From Nitrospira sp. (GTDB lineage Bacteria > Nitrospirota > Nitrospiria > Nitrospirales > Nitrospiraceae): a DNA stretch of 64,000 bases. A model generated the notes under the pieces. That model saw nothing but the letters and a program-made list of their open reading frames with translations, searched no databases and was not told the DNA's origin. The position numbers and the translations under genes were made by a program. Below are positions 24,505-34,285 of the stretch, piece by piece (the first letter of the stretch is position 1; every line of letters begins with the position of its first letter). The stretch is from positions 62,001-126,000 of the forward strand of contig JARFXR010000001.1 of the NCBI GenBank assembly GCA_029194535.1. The letters are read 5' to 3'.

Positions 24505-25299
24505 GTGATCGGCCAGGTGGTCTTGCCAATCGCAGTCGGTCTGCCGATCGGCCTTCAGCTCGGAGCCACCGGCACCGGCGGCGCGCTCCTGGCCGTGCCG
24601 GCGCTGGTGTACCTAGCAGGCGTTCCGGCCAAGGAGGCTGCCGCCATGTCGCTCGTGATCGTGGCCGCCTCCGCATGGTTCGGCATGTGGGATTACAGCC
24701 GGCTCGGTCTCGTGCGACCCAAGGCCGCCGTGGCTTTTTCCGGAACCGGCAGCATCGGCTCTTGGCTGGGGGCCGACGGGCATCAACTTGTCCAGGGGGA
24801 GGTGCTGCTCATCGGGTTTGGGATCATGCTACTGCTGGCCAGGTACCTGACGCACCGGCACAGTCGCACCGCCCAGGCAGAGTCTGACATGAGTTGTGCT
24901 GCCCGATTTTCGAGGGCTTGTTGGCTCAAGCTGGCGGCTCTCGGCCTGGCGGTGGGCCTGTTGAACGGGTTCTTCGGCGTGGGTGGAGGTTTCCTGATCG
25001 TGCCGGCGTTGACCCTCTTCGCCGGCTTCGCCGCGCGCGAGGCTGTGGGCACGTCGCTCTGTGTCATCGCGATCATTTCCCTGGGCGGACTGGCCCGGCA
25101 TCTGGAAACCGGCGTCCTTCATGGCCCCCTACTTCCGCTCGTGCTGCTCGGGAGCGCGGCCGGCATGCTTCTGGGCGCGCGACTCGGCCAGATCGTTTCG
25201 CCCCCGACGATGGGTCGAGTGACCGCCTCCATCACAGTCGTCACCGCGGTCACCCTGATCGCGGTCAACACCGCCAAGATTCTTCGGCTGTCACAATGA
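24505..25299 (+). CDS. TauE/SafE-family membrane permease
   Basis: A 264-residue polytopic protein (about eight hydrophobic helices) starting at GTG 24505. Duplicated TauE/SafE signatures are visible: GATGTGGALLAVPALVYL in the N-terminal half and GFFGVGGGFLIVPALTLF in the C-terminal half. Members move sulfite, sulfonates or other organic anions across the inner membrane. It follows the broken SQR gene by 36 bp and appears intact, so it probably belonged to a sulfur-oxidation operon and may now export sulfite or an unrelated anion. Confidence 0.85.
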   Translation: MIGQVVLPIAVGLPIGLQLGATGTGGALLAVPALVYLAGVPAKEAAAMSLVIVAASAWFGMWDYSRLGLVRPKAAVAFSGTGSIGSWLGADGHQLVQGEVLLIGFGIMLLLARYLTHRHSRTAQAESDMSCAARFSRACWLKLAALGLAVGLLNGFFGVGGGFLIVPALTLFAGFAAREAVGTSLCVIAIISLGGLARHLETGVLHGPLLPLVLLGSAAGMLLGARLGQIVSPPTMGRVTASITVVTAVTLIAVNTAKILRLSQ

Positions 25300-25467
25300 A
25301 CCTCCCATCGGCCTTCCGTGAAGGACACCGGTCGATGCCGTCCCGGAGAGGCGGCAGGCTATGGACATCACAACGGTCGAAACAATCAGGTGATTTCTCC
25401 CGCTTTCCGCCCTGAATCTTTCGAGCCGTTCCTGGCCTCACATCAGCAGAAGGAAAGGAGAGTCCTG

Positions 25468-25656
25468 ATGAAGCTGAATGAATTGTTGCGGTTGATTGCC
25501 GGTGTCTTCGTCCTGCTCGCGATATTCCTGGGCGCCACGGTGCATCCTTCTTGGAATTACTTTGCCGTATTCGTGGCCCTCAACCTCATCCAATCGGCTT
25601 TCAGCGGCTGGTGTCCGATGATGGCCTTGTTGCGCAAATTCGGCGTGCAGGAATAA
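25468..25656 (+). CDS. DUF2892 (YgaP-like) small membrane protein
   Basis: A 62-residue protein starting at ATG 25468 behind AAGGAAAGGAGAG. It has two hydrophobic helices and the family pattern LNELLRLIAGVFVL ... FAVFVALNLIQSAFSGWCPMMALLRKFG, including the WCPM motif. DUF2892 domains often accompany rhodanese or sulfur-transfer genes, in line with the neighbouring SQR and TauE genes. No enzymatic role is known to me. Confidence 0.85.
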   Translation: MKLNELLRLIAGVFVLLAIFLGATVHPSWNYFAVFVALNLIQSAFSGWCPMMALLRKFGVQE

Positions 25657-25692
25657 GACGTTCGCCGATCAGGAGCGAGGAGGAGACGGAGC

Positions 25693-26108
25693 GTGAGACC
25701 GTGGCTGATCGTGCTGATGCTGCTCGCAGGGTGCGACTCCAAGGACGATCCGGCCCCTTCCGTCGTATCGGCGGCTCCACAAGAGGTGATTCAGTCCGCG
25801 GTGGTGGACATCAAGACCGCCCAGGTTCCCGTCCGAGTGGAGGTCACCGGACAGGTTCAGCCGACGTTCCAGGCCACGTTGGCGAGCCGTATTCAGGGGA
25901 CGATCGACCGGTTGCTCGTGCGGGAGGGGACGCAGGTGTCAAAGGGTCAGATCCTGATTCAGCTGGACAATCGCGACGTGAAGGCCGATCTGGCGCGCGC
26001 CACGGCGGAAGAGGAGAATGCCAGGGGACACCTGCACCGCATGCAATCTCTGCTGAAAGATCAAGCCGTCTCACGGCAGGAAATGGAAAACGCGGCCCGC
26101 GCCCAGTT
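25693..26108 (+). pseudogene. RND efflux periplasmic adaptor, C-terminally deleted
   Basis: The GTG start at 25693 follows AGGAGGAGACGG. A lipoprotein signal (LMLLAGCDS) and the N-terminal biotinyl-lipoyl-like and hairpin segments of a membrane-fusion protein are clear (VEVTGQVQPTFQATLASRIQ, QILIQLDNRDVKADLARA). Homology stops near 26100 after QEMENAARAQF, where sequence of an RND pump begins in another frame. The beta-barrel and membrane-proximal domains are missing, so the product would not dock a pump. Confidence 0.8.
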
Positions 26109-28469
26109 TCGGGACGAGATACCCGTCACGAGGAGCGCTTCACGGAGGAAGAGCCCGCCGTGTCGGTGGCCATCGCCAAACAGGCCGGCATCAATGCCGT
26201 CACGGTGGCGCACGACGTGATCCGCAAAGTTGAAGAGATGAAGGGCCTGACGATCCCGGCTGATGTACGCGTCACCGTCACGCGCGACTACGGAGAGACC
26301 GCGCAGGAGAAGGCCAACGAACTCCTGTGGCATCTGCTCATTGCCGTCGTCGCGGTCGTGGCCTTTCTCGGTGTCGCGCTCGGACCGCGCCCCGCGCTCG
26401 TGGTCTCGATCGCGATTCCCCTCACGCTGGCGCTGACCCTTTTCACCTCCATGCTGATCGGGTACACGATCAACCGCGTCACGCTGTTCGCGCTGATTTT
26501 TTCCATCGGCATTCTGGTGGACGACGCCATTGTGGTGGTTGAGAACACCTACCGGCATCTGACGTTGCGGCTCAGGTCCCATCGCGATGCCTCCATCCAT
26601 GCCGTCGACGAAGTCGGGAATCCGACCATCCTCGCAACCTTCACGGTCATCGCGGCGCTGCTTCCGATGGCCTTCGTGTCAGGCCTGATGGGGCCCTATA
26701 TGCGTCCGATTCCCGTGAACGCCTCGATTGCGATGTTCTTTTCGCTCCTGGTGGCGTTCGTAGTCATTCCCTGGTTCTGCCAGACCTGTTACCGACCCGG
26801 CGCCGCAGTCTCGGGGGTCGATCACGAGAGGAACGAACAGAGCCTCACCGCGCGCCTGTACCGCCGCCTAGTTTCGCCGCTCTTGACGCACCCGATCCTG
26901 GCGTTCGTGTTCCTCGGGGGGGTTGCCGCGTTGCTCATCGGGTCCTGCCTGCTCTTCTATACGCATCACGTGGTCGTCAAGATGTTACCGTTCGACAACA
27001 AGAGCGAGGTCCAGCTGGTCATCGATATGCCGGAAGGGACCACGCTGGAGGAATCGGCCCGCGTGACGAAGGCTCTCTCGGAGTATGTGCGCACGATTCC
27101 GGAGGTGCGTGACTATCAGGCCTATATCGGCACGGCATCGCCGTTCAATTTCAACGGCCTGGTCCGCCACTATTATCTGCGGGAGCAGCCGCACGAGGCC
27201 GATATTCAGATCAACCTGATGGCGAAGGATCAACGCGCCGCGCAGAGTCACGAGGTCGCCCGGCGGATGCGGCCTCACGTACAGGAGATCGCCCGCCGCT
27301 ACGGCGCCAATGTGAAGATCGTGGAAGTGCCTCCGGGGCCGCCGGTGTTATCGGTGCTGGTGGCCGAAGTCTACGGTCCTGATTACGGCCGGCAGCTCGC
27401 CGTCGCGCGGGAGATCCGCGGGGTGATGGAATCCACCCCCGGCGTCGTGGACGTGGACGATGTTATCGAGGCGGAGCAGGCGAAATACCTCTTCACGGTG
27501 GACCGAGCGAAGGCGGCGCTCGCGGGGATTCCGTCGGAGGACATCGTCAACACGCTGCGCATGGCGTTGGAGGGGACGAACGTCGGCTTGGTCCATATTC
27601 CACGGGAGAAGAGTCCCGTGCAGATCATGTTGCGATTGCCGCTCACGGCGCGGACCGGGCTTGAGCATATCGGGGAGATCGCATTGCGGACGAAGACCGG
27701 CGGCCTTGTGCCGCTGTCCGAACTGCTCGTGGTCGAGCACACCATCCAGGAGCAGGCGATCTACCACAAGAATCAGAAGCCGGTGGTCTACGTCGTCGCC
27801 GACGTGGGAGGTCCCGGCGCCGAGCAGGCGGAGAGTCCGGTGTACGGCGTCCAGGGTGTCGGGAAGAAACTGGAAGGCTATCAACCGGCCGAGGGTTATC
27901 AGATCGAGCAGTACTACGCCAGCCAGCCCTGGTCGGAGGATAAGATCGCGATCAAGTGGGACGGGGAGTGGCACATCACGTATGAAACGTTCCGCGACAT
28001 GGGGATCGCCTTTGCCGTGGCGCTGCTGCTGATCTATCTGCTCATCGTCGGTCAGTTTCAGTCCTTCCTCACCCCGGTGATCATTATGGCGCCGATCCCG
28101 CTCACGCTGATCGGCATTCTGCCGGGGCATTGGCTGACCGGCTCGTATTTTACGGCAACGTCAATGATCGGATTCATCGCGCTGGCCGGTATCATCGTCA
28201 GGAACTCCATCCTACTGGTGGATTTCATTCAACTCCAGGAAGAGGCGCGGATTCCGCTGTTCGAGGCCGTGATCAAAGCCGGCGCGATCCGCACCAGGCC
28301 GATCCTCTTGACGGCCGCCGCCCTGATGGTCGGCGCCTTCGTCATTATTCTGGACCCGATCTTCCAGGGGCTGGCCGTCTCGTTGTTGTTCAGCGTCGGC
28401 GCTTCTACCCTGCTGACGCTCGTCGTCATTCCCGTGTTGTACTTTCACATGAGCGGACGTCGGAGGTGA
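26109..28469 (+). pseudogene. RND efflux pump (AcrB/HAE-type), N-terminally deleted
   Basis: About 785 codons remain of a pump normally 1000-1050 long. The first transmembrane helix and most of the first porter lobe (about 290 residues) are gone; the sequence enters at ERFTEEEPAVSVAIAKQAG. The rest looks intact, with the proton-relay aspartates in GILVDDAIVVVEN, later helices (MIGFIALAGIIVRNSILLVDFIQ) and a normal C-terminus. The frame is open back to 25551, but that upstream translation is a shadow of the adaptor gene. A single deletion joining adaptor to pump explains both remnants. Confidence 0.8.
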
Positions 28470-28623
28470 GGCACGAAGGGCACGGGAGACCACGGCGCCC
28501 CTCGCGCCCCGATCTTGTGTTACAGTTCCGGCGGCAATCTGTCATGCGCGCCACTCGACGCCGAATGCGAACAGGAAAGGGCCGTCCGGCATCGCGCCGC
28601 ATGATCATCGGCCGCTCTTGTCC

Positions 28624-29727
28624 ATGAAGATCACGCGAACGTCTTTGCCTCTCGCACTCGGCGCAGTCATTCTGGGACTGTCGGGATACGTGCTGGCCCG
28701 TTTCATCGGATCCCCCGGCCTGCCCGAGGGACTGATTCAGGCGAACGGCCGCATCGAGGGTGACCACATCACGGTGGCCAGTAAGTTTCCCGGCCGCATC
28801 GTCGAGCTGGCCGCCCGAGAAGGTGCGAAGGTGGTCAAGGGGGCCGTCCTCATCCGGCTGGATGATGCACAGACGAAGACCAAGGTCGACCAGGCGGCCA
28901 GGCTGGTCGACACGATCTCCGCGCAGGTGGAGGCTGCCCATACGCAGCTTGCCGTGCTGAATCTGGACGTGCCCCTCAGCATAGAAGCCGCATCGGCCAA
29001 AGTGGCCAGCGCGAATGCGGCCGTGCAGAAGGCCCGCGCGGTGGAATATGAAGCGCGTCGCGACGTAGCGCGGATGCGCGCGCTCATCCGCGAGCAGGCG
29101 GTCTCGGAGCAGCAGCTGGACCAGGCCGAAGCCCGATGGAAAGTTTCGGCTACCGAGATCTCTGTCGCCAAGGCCGCCCTCGACCAGGCCGCCAAGGAAT
29201 TGGGGCAGGCCGAATTGGGTTGGCAGCGGATTCGATCAAAGGAAGCCGAGGTGTCGGCGCTGGAACGGCAGCGGGATCAAGCGGACGCGGCGTTCGCTGA
29301 AGCACAGAGCGTCCTGCAGGACCTCACCATCGTCGCTCCCGCCGACGGAACGGTCACCACACGAATGGTCGACGTCGGTGAAGTGGTGGTCAGCGGCACG
29401 CCGCTCCTCGAGCTGGTCGATCTCGATCGACTCTATCTGCAGGTCTACGTCCCGGAAGTACAGATCGGGAAAGTCCATCTCGATTTGCCTGCCCGCATCT
29501 ATACGGACGCCTTTCCGGATCAGCCGTTCGAGGCGACCGTGCGGTACATCGCCTCCAAAGCCGAATTCACTCCCAAGGAAATCCAAACGCCCGACGAGCG
29601 GGTCAAGCTGATCTATGCCGTCCGCCTCTATCTGAAAAACAATCCGGCACATCGTCTGACGCCCGGCCTGCCGGCCGACGCCGTGATTCGCTGGAACGAC
29701 GGCGCGGCATGGGCGCGGCCCCGGTAG
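28624..29727 (+). CDS. HlyD/EmrA-family membrane-fusion protein
   Basis: A 367-residue periplasmic adaptor anchored by an N-terminal helix (PLALGAVILGLSGYVLA). It has the two half-lipoyl motifs (GRIEGDHITVASKFPGRIVEL and TIVAPADGTVTTRMVDVGEVV) separated by a long coiled-coil hairpin (residues about 85-220), then a beta-barrel. I use the ATG at 28624; the TTG two codons earlier is weaker. It heads an operon with a fused ABC ATPase and two ABC-2 permeases, the YhiI-YhiH-YhhJ/YbhGFSR type of exporter. Confidence 0.88.
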   Translation: MKITRTSLPLALGAVILGLSGYVLARFIGSPGLPEGLIQANGRIEGDHITVASKFPGRIVELAAREGAKVVKGAVLIRLDDAQTKTKVDQAARLVDTISAQVEAAHTQLAVLNLDVPLSIEAASAKVASANAAVQKARAVEYEARRDVARMRALIREQAVSEQQLDQAEARWKVSATEISVAKAALDQAAKELGQAELGWQRIRSKEAEVSALERQRDQADAAFAEAQSVLQDLTIVAPADGTVTTRMVDVGEVVVSGTPLLELVDLDRLYLQVYVPEVQIGKVHLDLPARIYTDAFPDQPFEATVRYIASKAEFTPKEIQTPDERVKLIYAVRLYLKNNPAHRLTPGLPADAVIRWNDGAAWARPR

Positions 29728-29773
29728 GCGGACCGCGCCGATCTCCGGAGGTAACGACGCTTGCAGGCGCCCA

Positions 29774-31765
29774 GTGAAAGATCCCATCATGAGCCATGAT
29801 GTTCCGGTCGTCCGCGTCTCCGGACTCGTCAAGCGCTATAAGCGGCACGAGGCCGTCAGCGGCGTGGATCTGACGGTCAAGCCAGGCGAAATTTACGGCC
29901 TGATCGGGCCCGACGGCGCAGGGAAGAGCAGTCTAATGAAGGCCATCGCCGGCGTGCTGTCCTATGAGGAAGGCCGTATCGAGGTCTTCGGCATGCTGGT
30001 GGATTCCGAGCGGACCGCCGAAGCGGTGAAGCCGCGTCTTGGCTTTCTCCCGCAGGGCTTGGGATTGAACCTGTATCCGGAACTGACGGTCGAAGAGAAT
30101 ATCGACTTCTTCGCGCGACTACGGCTGGTCCCGGAAGAACGGCTGAGGGAAGACAAAGCCCGCTTGCTGGCCATGACACGGCTGGACCCGTTCCGTGAGC
30201 GGGTGACGAAACACCTCTCGGGCGGGATGAAGCAGAAGCTCGCCTTGATTTGTACGTTGATTCACCAGCCGGCCCTGGCCATTCTGGACGAGCCCACGAC
30301 GGGAGTGGACCCTGTTTCCCGACGGGATTTCTGGACCATCCTCACCGAATGGTTGGACGCCAAGGGTATGACCGCGCTCGTGTCCACCGCCTACATGGAT
30401 GAAGCAGTCCGGTTTCACCGTCTTTCGTTCATGTCCAAAGGACTGGTCTTGGCGGCAGGCAGTCCGTCTGAGATTCGCGCTCTGGCCCAAGGTCTGGTGG
30501 TGACATTCGAAACGAGCCATCAAACTGAGGCGGTCGAGCGGCTCAAGACGCGTTACGTCCAGGTCGAAACCCTTGGACCGTCCATCCACGTCTTCAGTCC
30601 CGAAAGGAACGCCGACTTGGCGCTCGCGGGGATCCGGGCCACGTTGGACGGACTGCCAGTCGATCATGCCCATACGGATGATCCGGAATTAGAAGACGTG
30701 GTGGTGTCACTGCTGCTGCAGGAACGCCAGGGCCGCCCCGCCATCCGTGCCGAGACGGGCACGTCCCGGGTCGACGGCGCACGCGCTCGCTTCGAGGGTC
30801 CGGCCGTCGAAGCTCGAGATCTCATCCGAGATTTCGGCGACTTTCGGGCGGTGCATCGGGTGAGTTTTTCTGTGAAGCCCGGAGATATTTTCGGCCTGCT
30901 GGGCGCGAACGGCGCCGGGAAGACCACCGTCATCAAAATGTTGACGGGCATCCTGCCTCTCACGGCAGGTGAAGGGTGGGTGGCCGGTGCCGATATGCGT
31001 CAGGCGGGCGGGGCAATCAAGGAACGCATCGGCTATATGTCCCAAGCGTTCTCCCTCTATTTGGATTTGACGGTCGTCGAAAACATCCAGCTGTTCGCCG
31101 GCATTTACGGGTTGTCCCGTCAGCAGACGCGACAACGGATGGCCTGGATCATCAACATGGCGGGACTCACAGGCTACGAGACCGATCGAACGGGAAAACT
31201 GCCGATGGGCGTGCGCCAACGGCTGGCTCTGGGATGTGCCCTGGTCCACCGGCCGCGCGTGTTGTTTCTGGATGAACCGACGTCCGGCGTCGATCCGATC
31301 GGGCGCAGACGGTTTTGGGAGATTCTTTCGCAGCTGGTCCGCGAGGAGAGCGTGGCGATTCTCGTGACGACCCATTATATGAGCGAAGCGGAACATTGCG
31401 GCCGGCTCGGACTCATGCACGCGGGACGCCTGGTAGCGGAAGGCTCGCCTGCAGATTTGAAGCGGGAACTCGTCCGAGAGATGGGGCTGCTGCTCGAAAT
31501 CACGACCGACCAGCCGGCCCGTGCGCTGGCACAGCTGGCGAACCGCGGCATGATCCATGCCGCTCTGTCGGGAACGGCCATCCATCTCTTGTCACAGGAC
31601 CCGACTCGGGATGAAGCCCGGATTCGAGCCGTGCTGTCCGATTGCGGCATCTCCGTGGAGGGCGCACGGACGAGACAGCCGAGCCTCGAAGATGTGTTCG
31701 TGTCCCGCGTCCGCGCCTTGGAACACCAGGCGCCGGAGACGCTGTCGGCTCGACGCGGCTCGTAA
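29774..31765 (+). CDS. ABC exporter ATPase with two fused nucleotide-binding domains
   Basis: A 663-residue tandem ATPase. NBD1 (about 15-310) has Walker A GPDGAGKSS, signature LSGGMKQK and Walker B LAILDEPTTGVDP; NBD2 (about 345-640) has GANGAGKTT, a degenerate signature LPMGVRQ and VLFLDEPTSGVDP. The GTG at 29774 or ATG at 29789 could be the start; the ribosome-binding site GGAGGTAA is 20-35 bases away, so neither is compelling. It should energise the two permeases that follow. The altered second signature suggests one composite ATP site may be weak. Confidence 0.9.
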   Translation: MKDPIMSHDVPVVRVSGLVKRYKRHEAVSGVDLTVKPGEIYGLIGPDGAGKSSLMKAIAGVLSYEEGRIEVFGMLVDSERTAEAVKPRLGFLPQGLGLNLYPELTVEENIDFFARLRLVPEERLREDKARLLAMTRLDPFRERVTKHLSGGMKQKLALICTLIHQPALAILDEPTTGVDPVSRRDFWTILTEWLDAKGMTALVSTAYMDEAVRFHRLSFMSKGLVLAAGSPSEIRALAQGLVVTFETSHQTEAVERLKTRYVQVETLGPSIHVFSPERNADLALAGIRATLDGLPVDHAHTDDPELEDVVVSLLLQERQGRPAIRAETGTSRVDGARARFEGPAVEARDLIRDFGDFRAVHRVSFSVKPGDIFGLLGANGAGKTTVIKMLTGILPLTAGEGWVAGADMRQAGGAIKERIGYMSQAFSLYLDLTVVENIQLFAGIYGLSRQQTRQRMAWIINMAGLTGYETDRTGKLPMGVRQRLALGCALVHRPRVLFLDEPTSGVDPIGRRRFWEILSQLVREESVAILVTTHYMSEAEHCGRLGLMHAGRLVAEGSPADLKRELVREMGLLLEITTDQPARALAQLANRGMIHAALSGTAIHLLSQDPTRDEARIRAVLSDCGISVEGARTRQPSLEDVFVSRVRALEHQAPETLSARRGS

Positions 31766-31782
31766 ACCCCAGGCCTCGACTC

Positions 31783-32937
31783 ATGAATCTTCGACGCATC
31801 ACAGCGGTGGCGCTCAAGGAATGGAAGGAGACGACCAGGGATCGGCTGTTCCTGGGTCTGGCCTTTCTCCTGCCCGCGCTCTGGCTGACGGTGTTCGGGT
31901 ACGGTCTTGTGATGGACGTCGAACACATTCCGTTCGCCGTGATCGATCACGACCAAACCCAGATGAGCCGGGACTACGTCTATCGGTTCATGCAGTCTCG
32001 CTATTTTTCCTATCGCGGCCACGCGGCGGACCTACGGGACCTCGACCGGCTGCTGACCGAAACGAAGATCCGGACGGCGCTCATCGTGCCGGAACGGTTT
32101 CAGGAACAACTCTCGGGAGGAGAAGCGGTGTCGGTCCAAATCCTTCTCGACGGCACCTTCCCGCTGCAGACCGATATCGCGAAAGGCTATATCATCGCCA
32201 TCAACCAGGCGTTCGCCGAGAACCTGGTCAGCGCCTATGTCAGCCGCACCCGGGGGGTATCGCGCGAGGAAGCCGGGCGGGCGGTGCGGCCCGTCGCCAT
32301 GGAGGTGCGGTATCTCTACAATGAAGAAGTCCGAAGCAGTTGGTCGATGGTGCCGGCGCTCGTCATGTTTACCCTGATGCTCGCCTCGCCGCTCCTGACC
32401 GCCTTGGGCCTCGTGCGCGAGAAGGAAACCGGCTCGATCTACAACATTTACAGCTCTACCGTGAGCCGAGCCGAGTTCCTCGCCGGGAAGTTGCTCCCCT
32501 ACATCGCCGTCTCCCTGCTCAACGTCGGCATGCTCTGGCTGATGGCCGTCCTGCTGTTTGATGTCCCGTTCAAGGGCAGCTTCCTGTTTTTCTATTCGGC
32601 CTCCGTCTTCTTCATCCTCTGCACCACCGGAATCGGCCTGTTGATTTCGCTGTTGGTCCAGACCCAAATGGCCGCGCTGATCATCACGATGGTCCTGGCG
32701 ATACTGCCCACCATCCTGTTCTCCGGTTTGCTGGTGCCCGTGGCTTCACTGAGCCGAGGAGCTCGGTTTCAAGCCCATCTTTTCCCCGGCATGTATTACA
32801 CCGACATCGTGCGCGGAAGTTTTCTTAAGGGAGTCGGCTTGGACGTCTTGTGGCCCGACGTGGCGGCGCTGGCGATCTTTGCAGCCGCACTTTGGCTCAT
32901 CACCTATCGGCTGTTCACCAAGCGGCCAAAAGCCTGA
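31783..32937 (+). CDS. ABC-2 type permease, first of a pair
   Basis: A 384-residue membrane protein: one N-terminal helix, a large periplasmic domain (about residues 50-170), then five hydrophobic helices in the C-terminal half, the usual ABC-2 layout. The conserved ALGLVREKETGS motif after the first core helix is present. The ATG at 31783 is 17 bp after the ATPase stop. It pairs with the next permease to form the transmembrane channel of the exporter; the substrate is unknown. Confidence 0.88.
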   Translation: MNLRRITAVALKEWKETTRDRLFLGLAFLLPALWLTVFGYGLVMDVEHIPFAVIDHDQTQMSRDYVYRFMQSRYFSYRGHAADLRDLDRLLTETKIRTALIVPERFQEQLSGGEAVSVQILLDGTFPLQTDIAKGYIIAINQAFAENLVSAYVSRTRGVSREEAGRAVRPVAMEVRYLYNEEVRSSWSMVPALVMFTLMLASPLLTALGLVREKETGSIYNIYSSTVSRAEFLAGKLLPYIAVSLLNVGMLWLMAVLLFDVPFKGSFLFFYSASVFFILCTTGIGLLISLLVQTQMAALIITMVLAILPTILFSGLLVPVASLSRGARFQAHLFPGMYYTDIVRGSFLKGVGLDVLWPDVAALAIFAAALWLITYRLFTKRPKA

Positions 32938-32945
32938 CGGGAAGC

Positions 32946-34103
32946 ATGACGATGGACGGACACCGCGCGGTCAGATGGTGGCGCCGTCTTGCCGCCATGA
33001 CCCAAAAGGAAGTGTGGCAACTGGGACGGGATCTCCCGCTCCTTCTGTTCCTGCTCTACTCGTTTTCCCTCTCCGTCTATGTCAGCGGCGTCGGACTCAC
33101 CATGCAACTGCGGAACGCCGACCTGCTGGTGCATGACGCGGATCACAGCGTGTCGTCGCGCGAGCTCATCCACCGCTTTCAGCCGCCCTACTTTCGCTTC
33201 AAGGGCGAAATCGACGACCCGCGCGATGGGCGTCGGCGCATGGATGAAGGTACGGCCATGGTCGTGTTGGACATTCCGCCCCGGTTTCATGAGGCTCTCG
33301 CCGGGCGGGAAGCCACGGCCGTCCAACTGCTGGTGGATACGACCAATGCGCCACAGGGCCTGTCGGCCGCCGGCTACGCGGCACAAATCGTGAGTCGCTT
33401 CGGCGCCGAAGTCGGGCTCGCGTCCGTCGGTCTTGGCCCGACGCAGTCCGCCATGCCCATGGTCGTGAGCGCTCATCGCGTGTGGTTCAACCCCAACCAG
33501 GACGAGACGTGGTTCCAATCGATCTCCCATCTGCTGCGCACCATCACGATTTTCGCCGTGCTGCTGCCGGCTGCGGCGTTGGTCCGCGAAAAAGAGCGGG
33601 GCACCATCGAACAACTCCTCGTCTCTCCGCTCTCCCCAGTGCAGATCATGCTGTCCAAAGTCCTGGCGATGACGGCCGTCATCCTGCTTTGCGCTTTCAT
33701 CGCGGTGTACGGCGTTCTGCAGCCGCTGTTTCACGTGCCAATGAAGGGGCCGGCCTGGCTGTTCTTTCTGCTGACGGGCCTGTACGTGTTCACCACCTCG
33801 GGCTTGGGTCTGGTGGCGGCCACGGTGACGAGAAACCAGGCGCAGGTGGGCATGATCACGCTGTTCCTCGTGGGTCCGATGCTGTTGCTGTCCGGCATCA
33901 CGACCCCCTATGAATCCATGCCCAAGTGGGTGCAAACGGTCATGGGGATTTCGCCGCTTCGGTACTACATCGACATCACGTACGGCGTCCTCTTGAAGGG
34001 CGCCGGACTCGACATGCTCTGGAAGTCCGTGGGGACCATGGCGCTGTTGGGCGGGGGACTGTTCGCCTTCGGGATGTGGCGGTTCCGGCGGCAATTCGAA
34101 TAG
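32946..34103 (+). CDS. ABC-2 type permease, second of a pair
   Basis: A 385-residue paralogue of the preceding permease, starting eight bases after its stop (ATG 32946, or ATG 32952). Same topology, with an ALVREKERGTIEQLLVSPLSP core motif and a C-terminal ISPLRYYIDITYGVLLKG segment. It closes the HlyD-ATPase-permease-permease operon. Confidence 0.88.
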   Translation: MTMDGHRAVRWWRRLAAMTQKEVWQLGRDLPLLLFLLYSFSLSVYVSGVGLTMQLRNADLLVHDADHSVSSRELIHRFQPPYFRFKGEIDDPRDGRRRMDEGTAMVVLDIPPRFHEALAGREATAVQLLVDTTNAPQGLSAAGYAAQIVSRFGAEVGLASVGLGPTQSAMPMVVSAHRVWFNPNQDETWFQSISHLLRTITIFAVLLPAAALVREKERGTIEQLLVSPLSPVQIMLSKVLAMTAVILLCAFIAVYGVLQPLFHVPMKGPAWLFFLLTGLYVFTTSGLGLVAATVTRNQAQVGMITLFLVGPMLLLSGITTPYESMPKWVQTVMGISPLRYYIDITYGVLLKGAGLDMLWKSVGTMALLGGGLFAFGMWRFRRQFE

Positions 34104-34245
34104 TCTTTCGACGGAACCCCGGAGGCGGTTGACGGAACCCACGGCCGTGTCGCGTGGAGGATCGCGATTGCAATCGCGCCGGCCGTCCGTCTTATACTCA
34201 TCTCCTGAGCTTCGCACCCAGGGATCGCTCGCGAACAACCGGATA

Positions 34246-34259
34246 GGCACCGGCCGTGC
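34246..34259 (+). promoter_or_regulatory. Possible sigma54 promoter or palindromic operator before ftsH
   Basis: GGCACCGGCCGTGCC (34246-34260) has GG-N10-GC spacing and GGCAC/TGC elements, but it is also a perfect GGCAC/GTGCC palindrome. A start near 34271 would leave only about 15 nt of leader. I cannot tell which reading is right. Confidence 0.3.
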
Positions 34260-34285
34260 CGGAGTCGCTCTCCAAGGAGCTCCAC

